Part shown: piece by piece, positions 60,690-64,000 of the stretch | Numbering within the stretch: the stretch's first letter is position 1 | How the letters are laid out: each line of letters opens with the position of its first letter | Origin: Euglena gracilis | Taxonomy: Eukaryota; Euglenida; Euglenophyceae; Euglenales | Assembly (NCBI GenBank): GCA_039621445.1 | Contig: CP154956.1 | Location: 91,855,934 to 91,919,933 of the forward strand | Direction: 5' to 3' | Length of the DNA: 64,000 bases | Position numbers and translations under genes: made by a program | Notes under the pieces: model-generated | Told to the model about the DNA's origin: nothing | Databases searched by the model: none | The model's input: the letters and a program-made list of their open reading frames with translations, nothing else

Positions 60690-62530
60690 GACGACTCTAT
60701 CCGGGTGACTTTACAAAGTGTTTTGGGTGGTGGCCACCTGTCAAATGTCGTCCAGGAAGTAAATACCCGGATGCCTCTTTTTATCCACGGCTTTTCGAAT
60801 GTTTTCATGATTTACATGAAAATTTGGGGCATTACATTTAGCCCAAAGCAGCCTGTTTCAAACTCCCAGGTCTGCCTCCTCCACCTGATGCCTTAAAAAT
60901 GGCCTCAGGCTTTGACTTACTGGAATATGAAAGTAGGCATTCTTTAGGTCTATCATGGCTGCCCAGTTGCATTTTTTCCAAAACTCGAAAAATGTGCTGG
61001 ATATGATCCAGCTTGAAAAGTTTTAAACTGCTGATTTATTTCTCTGCAGTCGCTGATCATTCTCCATTTTGTGGTTCCAGAAGCACCTTCTTCTGGATTT
61101 AAATTAGAAACCACGGGATTAAATGCTGGATTCTGAATCCCAAACTCGTTTTTTTGACCCAGTTTTTTCGTAATGCAGCGTAATTTTTTCTGCCTGGTTC
61201 AGGTCCAAGTTGGTTCTTGGCTTTTGGTGGGGAGACAATTTTGGTGGTGTTAACCAGGAAGGGGGTTGGACGCCATTTTTGATCAGCAGGCAGGTTGAAG
61301 GGGGGGCATTTTTCTGCCACCATTTCAGACTTTTTGAAGTCTCTGGTGTTGGTGGGTGTCTCCCCATTTTTCCTCCATGGAATTTATTACCCCAATTGGG
61401 TGATTTTCTGGGGGCTGGGATGTGGGTGTTGGACATTGCACCCCTAATGCCCTTGGGGATTCAACATTCTGTAAGGGATGCTGGGGGTTTGCGTGCTCTG
61501 CTCACAGGCTCTCTGATCTTCCACTTTGTCGTTGTTGATATCAAATGAAATACCGTAGGGGCCCCTTTCTGGGTCTCCCCCTTGTTTTGACTTGCCCTGC
61601 CATGGGCACTGAAGAATAAACTTGAGGAGGGGTTGCCTCCACAGCCCCTTCCGGAGCACCCTCCTGGGCCTGTCTGTGCATATTGAAACTACCTGCTAGG
61701 GGAAAGCCTTTTAGCCTCTGGGGCCCTTCTGATATTCCATGACCCCAGTGTCCTTAAAATTTTTGGTCTTGAGCTTTATAAAAATGATGTTGGCCCCAGT
61801 AGTCTTGATGCTAATTCTGGCCCCACTGGCCCTCTTGATGTTGGCCCCACTGGACCTCTTGAAACTTTGACAGTCCCCATTGACTTCTCTTTGATCTGGG
61901 ACGCCATGCCCATTGAAAAACTTCGGGGGCCACTGTGGGCCCATCCTTTACCTCTGATGGGGTTTGTGATGAAGAAATTGTTGTGGGGGGTGTTGTGAAC
62001 CTGTCCTGCCCCTGCCACTGGGCATCTGTTTGTGGAATCGGCCGCCCTGGCCTTGGTATTGTTGGCCACCCTGGCTCTTTGGTTCTTTGCTCCATGGCCT
62101 TGCTGTTATGGCCGGCATGGCCCAGCTTGCTGTTGTGGCCTCCATGGCCCTTCTTGAACAAGGTATTGCTGTCGCTGGGATGTGGGCCTCCATGGCCCTT
62201 GCCGTTGTGGCATGACAGCTGCCTTGGCTTTGGTGTCCGTCGGGGCTTTTACTTTCACCACCGCCTGCCAAAGTTTGTGGCTGTCACTGGGTGGGTTTTC
62301 AGAAACTCTTTCTTGGGGAGAGGGACAGCCTCGGATCGCCAGGTTTGCACCGCGCCGTCAGGTCGTCCAGCTGTGGCTGCAGGCATTTTGTGTTGTTCAG
62401 CGACGCTCTCCTTCGTGTTGGAAACTGCATTTTTCATTGAAGTCTTGAATATGTCAACAAGATTTGATTTGGTATTCTCCACAGGTGTCACCTTCCGGAT
62501 AAATAGATTGACTCAACTCTTTGAAAGTAA
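60690..62530 (-). pseudogene. DIRS-like fragment C3, gag-like and RT part
   Basis: Minus strand. 62491-61711: gag-like sequence with short tandem repeats (GGHNSKLGHAGHNSKAMEQ, SRGPVGPTSRGPVGPE). 61436-61119: the pre-RT region (SLKWWQKNAPPSTCLLIKNG, PRTNLDLNQAEKITLHYEKT). 61110-60700: the RT palm across shifting frames (KWRMISDCREINQQFKTFQA, then GIRVFTSW at the active-site position where a Y-x-D-D is expected). Palm motifs are recognisable only piecewise. Confidence 0.6.
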
Positions 62531-62598
62531 ATAAGGTTCTTGAATTGAATTTACATTCTTCTGGGATTTTGAAGGGAAAATTAAGAACCAACTCCGAC

Positions 62599-62758
62599 GA
62601 CAAAAAGGCACTAAGCGCAGTCTCCTAACCAAGCGCACCGAAACGACACCTCGGGCTCCGCACTTTGCCATTGTGATGCCATGCCATGCTCGCCGGCGGT
62701 TTGTTGTGTGATTGTTCGCTGCGCTGGGTTAGGAGGTCCCGCTCAGTGCCTTTTTTCG
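62599..62758. mobile_element. Small foldback (160 bp)
   Basis: The left arm AAAAGGCACTAAGCGCAGTC plus TCCTAACCAAGCGCA pairs with the right arm TGCGCTGGGTTAGGAGGTCC plus CGCTCAGTGCCTTTT. The interior contains GGGCTCCGCACTTTGCCATTGTGATGCC, whose reverse complement is at 57690-57718, and GCCGGCGGTTTGTTG, the reverse complement of a stretch at 57980-58003. It is thus part of the end structure shared with the 57.7-kb element. Confidence 0.65.
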
Positions 62759-62949
62759 CCGGAGTTGGCTGATACTTAACTTGCCCTTCGACACCCAGAA
62801 GAAAGGAGCAGAGTTCACGAACGAAGAAGAACCGAGACAAGAAGTCAATATCAATTCAATATCCAGAAAAACACGACCCAGACGGATATCCATTGGGAAG
62901 TCAGTTAGCAAATTTCAATTTCGACTTCGATGAGCAATGCAGTGGAGAA

Positions 62950-63960
62950 GAAATTTGAATCAGATGACCACGGACTTCCTGGAGCAGCGGCCGCAGCAGC
63001 TGGAGACCTTGGAGATGCGGTCATCAGTTGGGGCCACCAGTAAAATGTCGTCCAGGTAAATAAATACCTGGATGCTCCTTTTCCTCCACAGCTTTTCGAA
63101 TGTCTTCATTACTGACATGAAAACTTGGGTCATTACATTCAGGCCGAAACAGCCTTCCTGGAATTCCCAGGTGTGCCCCCCCCCAACCTGATCTTAGAAA
63201 TGGCCTTAAGGCCTGGCTCACTGGGATGTGGAAGTAAGCACCTTTAAGGTCTATTTTTGCTGCCAAGTGGTCTTTTTTCAACACTGAAAAAATGTGCTGG
63301 ATGTGATCCAGCTGAAAGGTTTCACTTGGAACCTTTGATATAATTCACTGCGATCGCTTATGAATCTCCGCTGCTTTTGAAATCAGATACCAGGGAATCA
63401 GGTGCTGGGTGGTGGAATCCCTCACCTTCTTTACGAATCCAGATTTTTCGAAATCCAGCAGTATTTTTTCTGCTTGGAGTAGGTTCAAATTTGCTCTGAT
63501 AGTTGGGTGGGTGGACAATTTTGGTGGTTAAATGACATCCCTGATGAGTTGACATGTTGTTGGGGGGGGGGGCATTTTTTGTCCGCCATTTCAAGCTTTT
63601 TGGCAACCTTTGATGGAAGAGGGTGTCTCACCATTTTTCCTCCATGGAATTTATTTCCTGGATAAGAATGATTTTAGGAGGGCTGGGCTGGTGGTGACGG
63701 ACATTTTACGCTTTTTAGCAACCTTTGATGGACGGGGGTGTCTCCCTTTATTTCCCCGATTGAATTTGTTTCCTGGATAAGATGATTGTGTGCGGGCTGG
63801 GCTGGGGGTGATGGACATTGCACCCCAAGGTCCCCAAGGGCTTTGGCTCTTGGAAAAAGAATTTTTTTCTGGGGGGATGTGCATGCACTCTCTCCCTCTC
63901 ACATCTCACATCTCTGGAGGATCTTGTTGTTGGAAGACATATCATAGGGCTTAGTGCCCC
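62950..63960 (-). pseudogene. DIRS-like fragment C4 (RT)
   Basis: The best-preserved RT of the family. 63606-63358: the pre-RT region (LKWRTKNAPPPNN). 63284-63024: HLAAKIDLKGAYFHIPVSQA, a canonical RT motif A with its Asp. In another phase the active site is IYLDDILLVAPTDD (YLDD at 63058-63047). Frame changes between 63200 and 63090 separate the two motifs. It ends at about 62980 at the element-end sequence. The left part of the same ORF (63902-63651) gives NKFNRGNKGRHPRPSKVAKK and similar. Confidence 0.72.
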
Positions 63961-64000
63961 TGTTTGGCCTATCTGGTCTTCTCCAAGTTGATGAAAGTTG

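Overview
This window looks like nuclear DNA of a retrotransposon-dense eukaryote. I see no prokaryotic operon, no rRNA or intact tRNA gene, and no intact host gene. Nearly every recognisable coding domain belongs to a retroelement, and most are broken by stops and frameshifts. Candidate splice signals, TTAGGG units, a tRNA-derived SINE, MITE-like foldbacks, microsatellites and long C/G homopolymers all point to a eukaryote. I cannot fix the lineage from the sequence. An alga or other large-genome protist would fit the mixture of chromoviruses, a DIRS-like element and a 2A-bearing non-LTR element, but this is inference. A 13-base N run at 10669-10681 marks an assembly gap. LAYOUT. 1-10.1 kb: mainly non-coding, with three candidate minus-strand exons of an unidentified gene (about 5.6, 3.7 and 2.9 kb), GC-rich palindrome clusters, microsatellites and a foldback element with TTAGGG units near its centre. 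10.2-31.4 kb: one very large, decayed Ty3/gypsy chromovirus on the minus strand. Read right to left it has a long coiled-coil gag with zinc knuckle, aspartic protease, RT, RNase H, DD35E integrase, GPY/F-like linker, chromodomain, and then an extra Pro/Gln-rich reading frame (called ORF3 here) that runs to 10.87 kb. ORF3 is interrupted by a complete 5.65-kb non-autonomous LTR element (15496-21142), by a 1.3-kb insert bracketed by 118-bp direct repeats, and by a 450-bp internal inversion. 31.4-33.1 kb: plus-strand integrase and chromodomain of a second chromovirus lineage, followed by a T-depleted, GC-rich block (33.1-35.6 kb). 37.2-43.3 kb: pieces of a non-LTR retrotransposon, namely 5' repeat units, an ORF that opens with a 2A translational-recoding peptide, a basic-tailed ORF and a decayed RT. 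The RT is fused at about 43.28 kb to a second, plus-strand copy of ORF3 (43.3-45.3 kb). 45.4-52.2 kb: a separate gypsy RT fragment and coiled-coil ORF, then a second, more decayed copy of the large chromovirus (minus) whose RT active-site segment has moved and flipped into its integrase. 52.2-64 kb: SINE copies, foldbacks and at least four fragments of a DIRS/Ngaro-like element (RT, RNase H, tyrosine recombinase) on both strands. HOW IT FITS TOGETHER. The region is layered. Old chromovirus copies were hit by later insertions, and the LTR element still has nearly identical LTRs and an exact empty site. The points of interest are the conserved ORF3 downstream of the chromodomain in two copies, the 2A motif, two independent small flipped segments inside retroelement genes, and many short spaced palindromes scattered through the chromovirus coding sequence.
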